From Adiantum capillus-veneris (Eukaryota; Streptophyta; Polypodiopsida; Polypodiales; Pteridaceae): a DNA stretch of 64,000 bases. Shown here piece by piece: positions 1 to 11,600 of this stretch. Position 1 is the first letter of the stretch, and each line of letters begins with the position of its first letter. Where the stretch lies: assembly GCA_014529385.2 (NCBI GenBank), contig CM043966.1:108069587-108133586 (forward strand), in the 5' to 3' direction. Position numbers and translations under genes: made by a program. Below the pieces are notes generated by a model, which saw only the letters and a program-made list of their open reading frames with translations, did not search any database and was not told the origin of the DNA.

Positions 1-819
1 CATAAAGCTCTGCACTTATTTCGTGTTGGTTGGTTTAGGCATATCCACTATTACTTTTATCTTTTTCATATCCGTGGATATTACGTTATGTGAGACAATA
101 TGTCCCAGAATTCTGCCTTGTCGGACCATAAACACACACTTCTCAGGATTGAGACAAATGCGATATGTCCTACATTTCTCGAATACCTTTCTTAGGTGTT
201 CTAAATGCTCATCTCTCATAAGAGAGTGTACACACAAATCATCCATGTATATTTCTAGAAACAACCTCAAGTACTCTTTGAAAGCATGAGTCATCGGCCT
301 TTGGAATGTTGCGGGAGCATTAGTTAAACCAAACGGCATAACTCGATACGCATAAATTTCCCACTCCGTTGCAAAAGCTGTTTAGTGTTGATCCTCTGGC
401 GCAATGGCAAGCTGATTATATCCTGAAAATCCATCTAGAAAGGAATATGATCTTTTCCCTGATACACGTTCTAGAACATGATCAGTTATCGGCAAGGGAT
501 AATTGTCCCTGATTGTCGCAGCATTTACTTTCTTCAAATTGACACACATTCGGAGTTTCCCATTTTTCTTAGGCACTACCACAATCGAAGATACCCAGTC
601 CATGTGCTCAATCTCATATATGAATTCAGCTTCCATTAGCTTGTCTATTTCCTCTTTGATTCGCTTAGCAAACGTGTCATTATACGTGTACGGTTTCTGT
701 CTGCTAGACTTAACGTCTTGTTTCAAAGGAATTGTATGTTGGCATATTGATGGATCGACTCCTTTCAAGTCCTTGTACGACCATGCAAACACATCCCTGT
801 ATTCTCTGAGAAGACTCAA
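1..819 (-). pseudogene. Ty3/gypsy reverse transcriptase, interrupted
   Basis: Reverse transcriptase of the minus-strand element. The N-terminal fingers contain VVPKKNGKLRMCVNLKKVN and YPLPITD; the palm contains FLDGFSGYNQ; then come MPFGLTNAPATFQ and the catalytic box YMDD (about 238-249), which binds the catalytic metals. An in-frame stop at about 382 falls between APEDQH and the continuing TAFATEWE-like sequence, and a second stop at 16-18 interrupts the segment where PTNVKxLRSFLG normally occurs. The frame otherwise continues, so these are point nonsense changes rather than a rearrangement. The domain runs off the window. Confidence 0.85.
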
Positions 820-1897
820 AAGTCTCTCTTATTCTTCCGGAGACAAATCTGTAGCTATGTATACCGGTCTTGGTTCCTCTCCTTAAGCTGCTAAATCAAC
901 CTTTTTAGCGTCCTCCGGTCCATCATAGGATTCGTTCTCCTTTCTTTCTCTGATAGGCTGGGTTAATATCACCTTTCTATCCTCTATCGTAAATTTCATA
1001 TAGTGAGAGAGAACATCCATGTTACCCTTGACATTGGCATTTTCGTCCTCACCACTCTCGATTACAGTCATCCAAACTTCTTTTAGAGTTTTATTTAACT
1101 CTCTGTACTTGTTTCGGTGTTCTAATTTAGACTCCTTGTTTTACTTGTTTCTAATGTTCTTTTTCGCTTTATCTGTTTTGATTTTCGTTCCACTGGGTTG
1201 AACTCGATTTCTTGAGCTTCGTTTGTCTTTCCGTGAGCTCGTTTCCACATTTCCTCTCATTCTTTCGCAAATCTTGTCCTTGACACAATCTTCCGCCTTT
1301 ACTAGCATTAGGAATTGGTTTTTCCCTCTTATCCTAGGCATCGGAGTGTTTCTAACTCCCTTTTCATTTTTCTCTTTTCTCTGTAGAGTTTTTGGCGTTT
1401 TTCAGTTTGATTTGGGAAGTCGTAGAATCTGACATCCATTATGGTTTCCTTGTTCTCTCTGGAGTTGTACGTGGACTCATTCAGCTTCATTTCCCCATTC
1501 TGGATGATTGGGAATGTCGTGAAACATCTCCTCTTCATCTCTGTTGTCTGGTGTATCAATCTTTTCAGTCTCCTTTTTGAGTACAACTCTCATCATGAAG
1601 TACGAAACCACATCATATCCATCTTTATCACAGAACTTTGTTGTGGGACCATCTTGAATTGCACAAACATCTAGGGTTGCTTGAATATGTGTCCATTCTA
1701 ATGGTTCAAGTGCATCCTCTGGAAAAGGTTCACCTATATAATTTTTTGTCTTCAATTGCCCTTTCTAAAACACATTCTTCACGCTTCAGACTTCCACAGT
1801 TCGAAGCTCCACACATCCATAACTCTTTGGGTTTGCCTAACCAAGCTGGAAACTCCGATCCTGCCAAAGTAGCTGAATCAAACTCTTCAACTAGTGT
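820..1897 (-). pseudogene. PR-RT linker of the Ty3 element, broken
   Basis: This stretch joins the protease and reverse-transcriptase remains on the minus strand. It holds several overlapping short open segments (for example 1755-1477, 1586-1329, 1341-1141 and 1071-883) rich in charged residues. No domain is recognisable. The successive frame changes indicate decay by small indels. I see no promoter, RNA gene or insertion inside it. Confidence 0.5.
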
Positions 1898-2629
1898 TCA
1901 GTTCACATCCTTGTAGCTATGGTCTTTTAGGTTCACGTGAGTAGTTGTTTCCATATGTCTCAAGTATATGTGGTCGTTACCCCAATCCTGGACCATTTTC
2001 AACTGTCTCATGAATGGTCTTCCAAGTATAATATCATAGTTATTCTCCTTGCCAAAGTCAACAATATCAAAAGTATGCTCGTATTCAATTATGCAAGAAG
2101 TCACTACAACTTTCTCTAACGGTCCCAAAGGTCTCTCCATATGTCCGTCCGCTAGTTAGAGTTTCAATCTCGTTTTTCTTATCGCCGGTTTTCCCCATTT
2201 TTTCTAGATTTCTTTCGTAGCAATGGCTACTCCAGCCCCGCTGTCAAGTATTTCCATCGTCTTAACTCCCTGGAATTCAACTCGTAAGGTTGTATTCCCC
2301 TCTTCGCCTTCGCAATACTCTCCGACCTTGTTCAAAGGTACAGGCTTAGCATTTTTTTGTGGCGTACTCAGCTCTCGTATGCCCTCTTGCAGTTTTGCAG
2401 TTGTGTCTTTTATCCCAAATTTCTCCAAGAATTTTCCTACAGTTGCCCACATGTTTGGTCGTAGTCTCAAAAGCTCAGCTAGGGTGATAGTGCATGTTAC
2501 TGGTGTTGACAAAATCTCTATCAATCCTTGAGAGTCTATAACTTTTTTTGAAGAGATTCCTCGTGAGGGAAACGCTTTAATCTCAGATTTTTCTTCGTAT
2601 TCTCCTGAGTATGAAGGTAAGGTTTTCAA
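1898..2629 (-). pseudogene. Ty3/gypsy aspartyl protease domain
   Basis: A retropepsin-like segment that matures the Gag-Pol polyprotein. The catalytic triad LDSGAG lies near 2230-2248. The second hallmark, an ILGRPFM segment that closes the fold, is near 2030 in the next open stretch (2140-1898). A stop lies between the two parts (about 2204), so the domain is broken. Upstream sequence (2629-2260) is a helical, charged linker. The neighbours are gag on one side and RT on the other, the normal order for Metaviridae. Confidence 0.7.
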
Positions 2630-3424
2630 CGAATGAGATTTACCTCTACTGTTCTAACATAGCCTCCATCTCCCCAATAAGAATGCAGATCTAAGTCCAC
2701 TTGAGATCCTGCCTCAAATTCCTCTATGGGAGGATTCCTGACGTCCTTTTCTCCATTAGTCTGATTATCTTGATAACTCAGTTCGTTTGCAAAGTTTGCC
2801 TCTCTCACTTGTTTCCAAAACTCATTGTAATCCTCATCTCTTCCGTAAGACCTTTGTATCACAGGATGAAAACTCTCTATTTCCTGATCTGTGGTGTTCA
2901 TCACTATACGTTCATCCCCTGCATTTTTTTCAGGCTTTTGTGCACTGTTAGGCTTTTCAACTACCCGTGAGAGGATAGGCTCTTAATGAATTGGATTTTC
3001 CGTTTCATAATTCATTGGTTCTCTAGGTGGTTCTAACAAGGTTTGTGCAGTCTCAATCATTCTTTGACACATTTCGAGTCTCTTCTTTTCCAGTTCCGCA
3101 TTTGGATAAGTCAACCACCGTTGTTCTTGTGTTTGGTTGCTCTTTAATCTTGCTTCGTAAGCTATCATCAGTGCATCCTATGGTTTGTGTACTTTGTCGA
3201 CTAACACTGATCCCCCTGATCTCACACTCGTTGTCTCTTTGATGCTCTTCAGTTTCGACTTTTCAAAGTCCATTTCCTGTATTCCGTTTTGACTCTCAAG
3301 TTTCTCTAATCTATCTTTTGTTTGTTTTAATTCCTCAGCTAGAATCGCGTCTTGCTGTTCTTTTTTCAGCTTCATGCGTGCTTTCCGAGATTTCCATGTG
3401 TTTTTATGGCTTCGTCATCCTTCA

Positions 3425-3779
3425 CTATTTCGTCTCTGACTTTCCATTCTCTGGTTCTCTAGTGGTTTTCTTTGCTTGAGCTCTAGTCATAACTTGTGTT
3501 GGTATCGTGGTTTCATTTTCAGACCCACTGCTAGTAGGAATCAACTCTAGCATGTTCAATGTCGTCTTTTGCACTTTGTTGGGATTCTTTGAACAATCCT
3601 CAATGAAGTGAGTGACACCACACTCTGTGCAATATGCATTTATTCTAATGATCTCTGTGTGTGGACAAACATTCATCAAATGGTCACCTCCACACTTATA
3701 ACAGGGTCCCAATGCAGGTCTTGGTGTCCCTTGATTTGCTCTTTGTGGGTAGGCTGGTCTTTGGCCTGACAACCCCCCA
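3425..3779 (-). pseudogene. Gag nucleocapsid fragment with two zinc knuckles
   Basis: The reading frame carries two cysteine-histidine knuckles, CYKCGGDHLMNVC and CTECGVTHFIEDC. Both are CX2CX3HX4C, one residue shorter between the second Cys and the His than the usual CX2CX4HX4C. They bind nucleic acid in retroelement nucleocapsids. A following MTRAQA-type stretch is common after Ty3 gag knuckles. The capsid part that should come before is missing because the element is cut near 3780; upstream codons of the open frame belong to the neighbouring insertion. The frame stops at about 3425 and similar charged coiled-coil sequence continues in other frames towards 2630. Confidence 0.7.
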
Positions 3780-5001
3780 TGAGCTATGAACATAAGTGTT
3801 CTTGCGTCCAAGTTATACCTATTTTAAAAGGTTTGCATGAAGAGGCATGCGATGGTCATTTTGCCCAAGAGTTAATTGTGAGGAAGATTTTTCTTGCGGA
3901 GTATATTTGGCCAAGTTTGCATGTGGATGTCCAACATTGGTGTAAAAGTTGTTACAATTGTCAGGTAAATGGGAATAGAATATTGGTTCATGGTCCAAGG
4001 CAAATCGTTCTTGCAAATGGACCCTTTGAAAAGTGGGGCATTGATGCTATGGGTCTTCTGCCTAGGACAAAAAATGGTAAACTCTACATTCTAGTGGCTA
4101 TACACTAAATGACTAGGTGGGTGGAAGCACAAAGTGTGGCAAAGGTAAATGACAGGACAAAGAGCTTGTAGATTTGGTACACCTTTGGAGATTGTTTCTG
4201 ATAATGTTCCAGGGTTTAGAAAGGGCTTTCTCACAAAAGTCTATGAAGAGCTTCATACTATACATCGCCACAGTACACCCTACTACCCACAATCAAATGG
4301 TTTGGTTGAGAAGGCTAATGGTGTCATTGCACGCATCATTAGAAAGGTGTGAAAAACAAGACAAAGTTGTGGGATGACTTCTTGGATGGTGCCTTGTGGG
4401 CGTATCAAACCACATATAGGGAAGCCATGGAGCTCACAAATTTCACTTGGTCTATGGTCAAGAGGCTTTGCAACCTATTGAGCTCAACATTCCAACAAGA
4501 GGTGCACAAGATGATTAAGAGGTATATATGCATCGACTTATTACATTAGTGGAGTTTGAGTGGAAAAGAGGAGCAGCATACGAGTGCTACAACAGGAAAG
4601 CTACACAAGCAAATAAGAAGCTTGACAAGAAACTCAAGGACAAAGGCATCAAAGAAGGAGAGCTTGTGCTAAGGTATGACAATCGTTTTGATGCCAAGTT
4701 TGAAACTAGATGGTAGAGACCATACGTAGTCAAGAAGGCTTTCGATTCAAATTACTACCAGCTCATGGACTTGGATGGTAAAGAGCAGTCCAAGAAGGTA
4801 AATGGGTATCGGCTAAAGTCTTATTTGAGTCGCCTTCTACCAAAGGATCTACCAAAGATCTATCAAAAGGAAACTATCTCATGTGAGTTTTGTTGCATGA
4901 AGCATGAGTGTAACTCGAGCCAAAATTCCAAGGAGCCAAACAATGAAAATCTTGTCAAGGACTCTGAAGCACTCTCTTCGGAAAAGATGTTGTATGTTTA
5001 A
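3780..5001 (+). pseudogene. Ty3/gypsy integrase fragment of a second element
   Basis: Plus-strand integrase, unrelated in orientation to the element on its left. The N-terminal HHCC zinc module is visible (HEEACDGH, then CKSCYNC). The catalytic core shows the first Asp in WGIDAMG (about 4044), the second in IVSDN (about 4200) and the Glu in NGLVEKANG (about 4310). The C-terminal DNA-binding part includes KEGELVLRYDNRFDAKFETRW and continues to about 4990. A stop at 4106, a frame change before 4180 and a stop after FETRW (about 4714) break it. RT and RNase H are missing because the copy begins abruptly at 3780. Confidence 0.8.
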
Positions 5002-5017
5002 ACATGAATAAACCATC

Positions 5018-5033
5018 ATCCTGGGGGAGGGCT
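5018..5033 (+). other. Polypurine tract of the second Ty3 element
   Basis: A purine-rich run, CTGGGGGAGGGC, lies just after the integrase frame and directly before a TGATAGCC start that behaves like an LTR edge. This is the expected plus-strand primer site in a Ty3 element. Confidence 0.6.
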
Positions 5034-7080
5034 AATGATAGCCATTTTTTGGCTATTGAAAATTTTCATAGTGAGCTACCTCACCCTATCAAATCACTTA
5101 AACACTATGGTTATCCTCACCCTTTCAGTGTACATAGGAGTATGTGAGTTAGGGGACTTTTCCCATATCTCCTTAAAATCCTTCGCTACCTAGTCATTGG
5201 GTTAGTTGAGCCAAAAAAAAAAAAAAAAAGGTATATTATGGCCTCTTTGTGTATAAATATTTCATTTTATATAGGGCCTAAATATAAGGATTTTGCATAA
5301 TTATTTTGATATTTATTTAACTATATCTACTTAGGTGTGTGTTATTTGCCTATGTATGCTATGTACATTGCCTCACCATTACCAAAATTTTTATTAACAT
5401 TTTGCATACTCTTTATTCCATATAGAAGTATTTTCATGCAAAATTATCTTATTTCTAGTGTAACTCCCACCCAAACACAACTCCAAAAAAACTAGCTTAA
5501 TTTGTGTGTATATATTTTCACTATTGTGATTTTCCCCTTCCTAGAATTATTCTCTTTCACTCTTATAAATAAAAACACCAAAAATATTTATCTTTTTATG
5601 GTGGTCTCATAATGAGAGATATTTATTTCTAAGTTGACCCCTTTATATTTTTTCCACCTATATTATTTATATTTTACATGCACATATTTTTTAGACCTCT
5701 CAATATTTGATTTTCTTAGTTGTATCATTCTCTTATATCATGAGCTCAGCAATATCTTCAATTATAGACCCACAAAATAAGGTCAAGGATATATGGCATG
5801 CATGCATGCATTGTGGAGGGCTCACTCTTGGAGGCATTCAAAAGAATCGTCCAAAGAGGGACCCCACAAGGATATTGTGCAGTAGAAAAAGATGGTCAAA
5901 TTTTGCAAAAATTTTAAAGGTCACTTGCTCTCCAAATTTGAAAATGTGATACAAACAAAATTTGTAGCATGTAAGCTAAACTTTAGTGTCAAAGTTTTTC
6001 ATATTTCTTTGAGCTACAAGCTGTGAGCTATGATTTTATTTGTGGATCACATTTTTTTCCATTCCATGCAACCAAACTCCCTCTTCCACTTTATCATTTC
6101 CCTCTTTCACACAAACTTCTCCACTCATCATCCCCATCTCTCTCACCTTTCCTCTTTGCACCCTACTTACCTTCTTCTCAACCTTGAAGAATAAGAGAAA
6201 CCATGGTGAACTCATGCCTCCTACACACACTTCCACTCCAAATTGACCACCTATTCTCATTTTTTCTCATCCAAATCACCCATATCTATAAAAAAACCAC
6301 AAAATTCAGTCTCTTCTCTTGAAGAAAAACATCATGGTGATTGATTACTCATCTTAAATTACCTTGGCTTCCAAGGAAGGTCAAGATGGGAGAAAAAAAC
6401 ATACCATCAAAGCTAGTGGACCGTTTGAGAGGGGGAATGGGGAAAACACGCTCGGCACAAACACAAGGGCCACCCCTGTCCTCTCGGAAAACACCTTCAA
6501 AGAAACACTTTACACTAGCAGACCACCACCTGCTCAATTTTCAGTGCTCACACACTCTATAAACCCACCACACAAATCACACCTGCTACCACAGTCTGTC
6601 TCCACCCTAACACATGCACACAACAGCTCAATCTCACTCTCTCACACAAAACTCCATCAGTCCCGGGGGGGCTTACACTTCCACATAGCCGGCACCAAGG
6701 GAAAACACTAGAGAAGGAAAAAGAGAAGGGGAGACAACAACAAGACGGGGCAGTAGTGGCTTGATTGCACTTCACAAAACATGTACACATGCTTACACTA
6801 CCATCACCATGGCCCTTTCACCAAAAAATACAAAGGGCTTTGACAGGCACATTCCTTTGTTAGAGAGCTCCACTTTGCAGGCTTGAAAATGGCACAAAAA
6901 GCCAGGAAAAAAGTCCATAATTTGATTAATTTTTGACTTTTATGGGGGGGTCTTCAATTTGGGAAATTGCCCTCTTATTGGTCCATCTGGTACCTTAATT
7001 TGGCATTTTTGAAAGGGGAAAAACGGCCTTACTCCATCTGCTCTCTTCCTTCCTCTTTTGCACTTGGGGGGGGTGCAATA
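5034..7080 (+). repeat. Probable long LTR of the second Ty3 element
   Basis: About 2 kb of non-coding sequence after the integrase and purine tract. It opens with TGATAGCC and contains a poly-A run near 5213, an AT-rich half (5230-5700) and a CT-rich half (6040-6700). TATA-like boxes (TATAAA near 6284 and 6556) stand before CT-rich stretches, as in an LTR promoter. No second copy is in the window, so the right border is set only by the start of chromovirus RNase H sequence near 7085. Short open frames at 6341-6711 have no recognisable domain. Two G-runs near 6945 and 7068 may mark junctions. Confidence 0.45.
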
Positions 7081-7084
7081 GCAA

Positions 7085-8680
7085 TTGTCGCTCAATATGA
7101 GGCAAGGAAGATGGATTGAACTCTTACAAGAGTATGGATTTGAAATAGAGTATAAACCAAGTAAGGAGAATGTGGTTGCTGATGCCCTTAGCTGCAAGGT
7201 TTTTCTTGGGGCCATTTACATAGTCAACAACCCAATTCTAGACAAGGTTAAGGAAGCCTCCCTGGAAGATGAGGTTATTTAAAATTCCTATAGGTTATCA
7301 ATCAAAAGGACCTAAAGAAGAAAGAGAAGGATAGAATCAAGGATTATTCACTTGAAGCACCGACTTTACATTCTTAGGAGTTCAACGTTGAAGGAGTTAA
7401 TGCTTTATAAAGGACACAACGCTCTAGCAGTCGGACATCCTGGCTATGCAAAGACCCTTAAGCCATAAAGAAAAGCTATTTTTTGCCAGGTATGAAAGGA
7501 GATATACTTCGCTACATCAAACAATGTCTTTCCTATCAAAGGATTAAGGCTGAATAGGTAATGATGCCAGGAAAACTTCAACCCCTTGATAAATTTCCTC
7601 AAATGAAGTGGGAACTCATTAGCATGGACTTCGTAACAGGACTTTCTACTGTTCAAGGAGGTTACGATTCCATTATGGTATTGGTGGATATGCTCACCAA
7701 CGTATCTCATTTGATCCCTATGAAAACAACTTACACTACATCAGACATAAGCCGTCTTTTTGTCAAGGAGATCTTTAGATTACACGGACTTCCAAAAGAA
7801 TAGTCAGTGACAGAGATGCAAAGTTTACTTGAAATGTTTGGAAAGCTCTATTTGAAGCTTTAGGTACCTAGCTATGTTTGAGTTCAGCCTATCACCTGCA
7901 GACTAATGGTCAGACAAAAAGAGTGAATAAGGTTATTGAAGACATCCTTAGATCTTACTGTAGTAGAGAACCCTGGAAATTAATACAATTTCTTCTTTTG
8001 GTGGAATTCGCCTATAATTTGTCATTTCATAAAAGCATTGGGATGTCATCTTTTAATGCACTTTATGGGCATGAATGTATATCACCCCTATATTTTTTTG
8101 ACCCCACTACAAGAGTAGAAGCTTCAAACAAATGCAGGAAGAGATGGACGCCCAAACTAGGGCCATACGACAAAACATTCAACCTGCTAAGAACCGTCAA
8201 AAACATTATGCTGATAAAAACGGTGTGATCGGTTTTTCAAACAAGGGGATAAAGTATTCCTTCAAGTCCGGCCAAAGAGAAGCAATCTATCTTTAGGAAA
8301 ATTCAAAAAACTTAGCCCCATATATTGTGGACCTTTTGAAGTGGTAAAGGTAATCAGTGATCAAGATTATAAACTAAAGTTTCTTGAACACCTCAAGGTT
8401 CATAATGTATTCCATATCAGTCTTCTAAAACCTTATATCCCAAATCCCAATCACACTCTAGACAACGAACAGATTGTGATGCAAAAACAAGGAATTCTTG
8501 AACTCCAACCACATTGTATTCTTGATGCTACGGAAAGAAGTCTGCGAAACAGAGTAATCAAAGAGCATCTAGTAAAATAAAAGTACTACCCCACTGAAGA
8601 CGCCACATGGGAGGACGAAGTATCACTTCTCAAAGATTTTTCCAATTTCGGTTGGGATGAGGACATCTCAATTTCTTAAG
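7085..8680 (+). pseudogene. Chromovirus (Ty3) RNase H-integrase-chromodomain remnant
   Basis: The 3' half of a plus-strand chromovirus pol. 7085-7282 gives the end of RNase H and connection (YKPSKENVVADALS). Integrase follows: a broken zinc module, first Asp in SMDFVTGL (about 7625), second Asp in the SDRDAKF-like segment (about 7808), then GQTKRVNKVIED near 7910. In active relatives that last segment reads QTERVN, so the catalytic Glu is replaced by Lys. 8228-8580 holds the C-terminal domain (VHNVFHISLLKPY). It is followed by a chromodomain-like end (RVIKEHLVK, stop, KYYPTEDATWEDE), which in active relatives binds chromatin marks. Several stops and frame changes make it inactive. Confidence 0.85.
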
Positions 8681-8690
8681 TTAGGGTGAT

Positions 8691-9310
8691 TGTAAGGTTT
8701 CGAGTTCCTGAAACCCTAGAAATTGTATAAAGCCTAATAAAATTGATATGTTGGTTAAGAAAGCAACGTAAAATTGTCCGACGATGGCAAATATTGGTAT
8801 TTTTGGAAACGTAGTCATGACTTTACTATGGTTAGAAATTTTCAAAACTGAATTTCGACAAAAACTGGCATAGTTACGACCACTGGAATTTTATATTGTT
8901 AACTAAATTAACTAAGTAAATTGTGAAGTCTTGGTAATCATTGCTACAAAATACTTTTATCATAGAACTTTCTAGATAATTTCAAATATTTACAGATATT
9001 TTGCAAATTAAGCTCTAATAGGTCTGAAATTTAGCAGAATTCAATTTGGTGTATTTGGGGGGCTGTGTGGGGCAGTAATGAACTTGTCCAGGCTAGAATT
9101 AGTAGGAAGTGGCACTAGGGGAAGGCTAGGGGCTACCTTGAAGTGCAAGTAACTGCCAGAAAAAGCCTATGAATCCCTAAAAACCTATAAATAGGCCCCC
9201 TCTCTTGACAATTGAACTCAGACTCGGAGTCCTAGCAAAATTCTCTTGCGAATAAGAGAATACCTCACAAAAATTACTTAGAGAGCAAAAACTTTTTGTA
9301 ATTAATTGAG
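8691..9310 (+). repeat. Chromovirus 3' LTR (right border uncertain)
   Basis: The LTR probably starts at TGTAAGGTTTCGAG (8691), just after the last chromodomain-like codons, in the place and with the TGTAA opening usual for plant chromovirus LTRs. A TATA box sits at about 9184-9193 (CTATAAATAG), followed by CT-rich DNA that would be the transcription start. The end is not visible because no partner LTR is in the window; base composition becomes strongly AT-rich after about 9300. Confidence 0.55.
9184..9193 (+). promoter_or_regulatory. TATA box of the chromovirus LTR
   Basis: CTATAAATAG followed after about 10 bases by a CCCCCTCTC initiator-like stretch, within the predicted LTR and in the sense of the element. 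Confidence 0.5.
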
Positions 9311-9599
9311 GTAATTAGTTTAATTTTGGTTAATTAAAAAAATAGCTTAAGTTTTGACTAATTAAGATATTAATTAAAAAGATTAAGCATTTTCTATTAT
9401 TAATTACTCTCTAAATTATAATTAGGCTACTGATCACTAATTTCTTAAGCTTGATCAATAATCTAATTAATTAGTTACTGCATATTAAGATGAAAATGAT
9501 TAACTTTAGGTTGATCTGTGAGGAAAAATAGTTTTTAAGTCAAAATAATTAAGATATAATTTTTAGAGCTTGGTTATGCTGTCTAGAAGCTAGAAAAAT

Positions 9600-10960
9600 T
9601 AGATCTTAATTTTTTGAATAATCTACCTAGCTAATTAGATAGAAATTAATTATTTTTAATCATTAAATAAAGGAAAAAATAGTTAACACACTTAGATAAT
9701 TAAACAGTAATTATCAAAGCTAGTAAAAACACTATTAAGAAGTAGAGATAATTAGGCCATGCACAAAAAATTAGTTTAGCTAATTAATAAGACTAAAATT
9801 GACTATTTTTTAGCATAAATTGAAGGGGGAAATTAGCTACATCACTTAGATATTATACAATAATTATTAGAGCTAGAAATCATTGCTAAAAAGACAAGAT
9901 AAATAGGTCATACAGAGAAAATTAGTTTAGCTCATTAATTAGGCTCAAATTGTCTATTTTTTAGCATAAATTAAAGGAGGGACTAGCTAAATCACTTAGA
10001 TAATTATACAATAATTATCAAAACTAGAAATCACTATTAAGAAGCTGGCATAATTAAGCCATGATAAAAATATTAGTTTAGCTAATTAATTACGCTAATA
10101 TTGTCTCATTTTGATTATAAATTGAGAAGCAAAATTAACTAATTAATTTACGTAGTTACACGGTAATTACCAAACATAGAAAATAGCATTAGAAGGTTGA
10201 GATAATTATATTAAGCAGAGATAATCAGTTTAGCTAATTACCTGATTTTGATTATAAATTGAGAAGAAAAACTAGCTAATTAATTTATATAATTACATAG
10301 TAGTTACTAGAGATGGAAAATAACATTAGAAAGTCAAGATAATTATCTTAAGTACAGATAATAAGTTTAGCTAACTACCTTAGCTAATACTGTATGATTT
10401 TGACTAAAAATTAAAGGGGGAAATTAGTAAATCATGTTAGATTATTACATGCTATTTATCAAAGTTATATTACATGATGAAAAAGTGGTGAGATTTATCT
10501 TAAGATTAGAAAATTAGTAGAGCTATTTATCTAAGTCAAATCCTACTAATTATAACTAAAAATTAAAGGAGGAAATTAGTAATTCATGTTAGATGATTAC
10601 ATTCTAGTTATCAGAGTTAGATTACATAATAAAGAAGATGTGATAATTATATAAAGATTAGAAAACTAGTATAGATATTTATCTAAGTCAAATTATACTA
10701 ATTTTAGTAGAAAATTAAAGGGGAAAATTAGTAAATCATGATTACATACTATTTATGATAGTTAGATGACATGATAAATAAGCCATGATAGTTATCTTAA
10801 TATTATAAAACTAGTATAGATATTTATCTAAGTCAAATTATACTAATTTTAGCTAAAAATTAAAGATAAAATTAGATAATTAATTTGGAAAATTAAAATA
10901 TAATTACCAAAGCTCACAAATATAATTATCTACTTGTGGTAATTATACCATAGTTAACTA
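9600..10960 (+). repeat. Diverged AT-rich tandem array, unit about 150 bp
   Basis: A recurring block reading roughly AAATTRAAGGGGGAAATTAG begins near 9665, 9818, 9968, 10120, 10246, 10409, 10561, 10713 and 10857. Most spacings are close to 150 bp. Each block is followed by a CACTTAGATAATTA-type segment and then ATTATCAAAGCTAG. Copies differ by many substitutions, so the array is old. No coding capacity is seen. The flanking DNA (9310-9600 and 10960-11400) is equally AT-rich but without clear periodicity. Confidence 0.6.
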
Positions 10961-11414
10961 GTCAATTTATAAAATTATAATTGACCAAAAGTCCTATTTT
11001 TGGAAAAATATTAATTAGAATAAATAGACTTTGCGGTGAGAAGTTTTTAGGAAAATTACAGTAAGTGTAAATGAGTGATATAAAGTTGAGAAAATAAAAT
11101 CTTTAATGAAAAATAAATAGAATAAATATTAAGCTCAAAATAAGCAAACTCCAAGCTTAAAATTCAATGGGGAAATTAGGAAAAAGATATGGAAAATTAT
11201 AAGAAAATTAGGAGAGCTTAGAAAACCCTTAGAGAAGCTTTGGAAAAAATTATCATATCTATAAAGAAAAATAAGAAATTACTAGGTTTAGAATTTACCA
11301 ATCAAGACTACAAATTTAACCTTGGATGGGTTACGATTGAATACAAAGGTTAAGTCTAGATTTTGGATAATTTACCTAATGATTAGACTTCCTTTTTCAA
11401 AAGGATAAGAAGTT

Positions 11415-11600
11415 ATGGCACCTAAAAGGACCCGAGCAAATCCTACATCTGATGATGAGGGCGAAGCTCCAAAAAGAACTAGAACATCACACGACGACGA
11501 AGTCGAGCGTAGTATTAGGCCTACTACGGACAAAAGCGTTCAGGTCCCGCCACTACAACAAATGCCTGATCAGTCCAAGGTGGGTCTTCGTCATAATTAA
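11415..11600 (+). CDS. Short hydrophilic reading frame, possible gag N-terminus
   Basis: A 61-codon frame starting at ATG after AT-rich leader DNA. The product is basic and acidic by turns (MAPKRTRANPTSDDEGEAPK) and ends after a GTGGGT sequence that could be a splice donor (CAAG|GTGGGT at about 11577). It could be the first exon of a gene or the start of a Ty3 gag, given the upstream chromovirus LTR. No domain is recognised and no continuation was found before 12369. Confidence 0.25.
   Translation: MAPKRTRANPTSDDEGEAPKRTRTSHDDEVERSIRPTTDKSVQVPPLQQMPDQSKVGLRHN

Larger units (their letters stand above)
1..3779 (-). mobile_element. Decayed Ty3/gypsy element (gag-PR-RT), truncated at both ends
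   Basis: Minus-strand remains of one Ty3/gypsy polyprotein. In its own direction it reads zinc knuckles (3425-3779), a charged coiled-coil stretch (about 3375-2630), aspartyl protease (about 2260-1960), a linker and reverse transcriptase (819 to the window edge). Stops and frame changes separate the pieces, so it is not functional. The RT continues past base 1. The gag end is cut near 3780, where unrelated plus-strand integrase sequence begins after a short G/C run. RNase H and integrase of this copy must lie outside the window if they still exist. Confidence 0.85.

Noticed and set aside
6341-6711. Overlapping frames in the long LTR as genes
   Set aside because: No domain, low-complexity Ser/Thr/Pro/His content, and location inside a predicted LTR.
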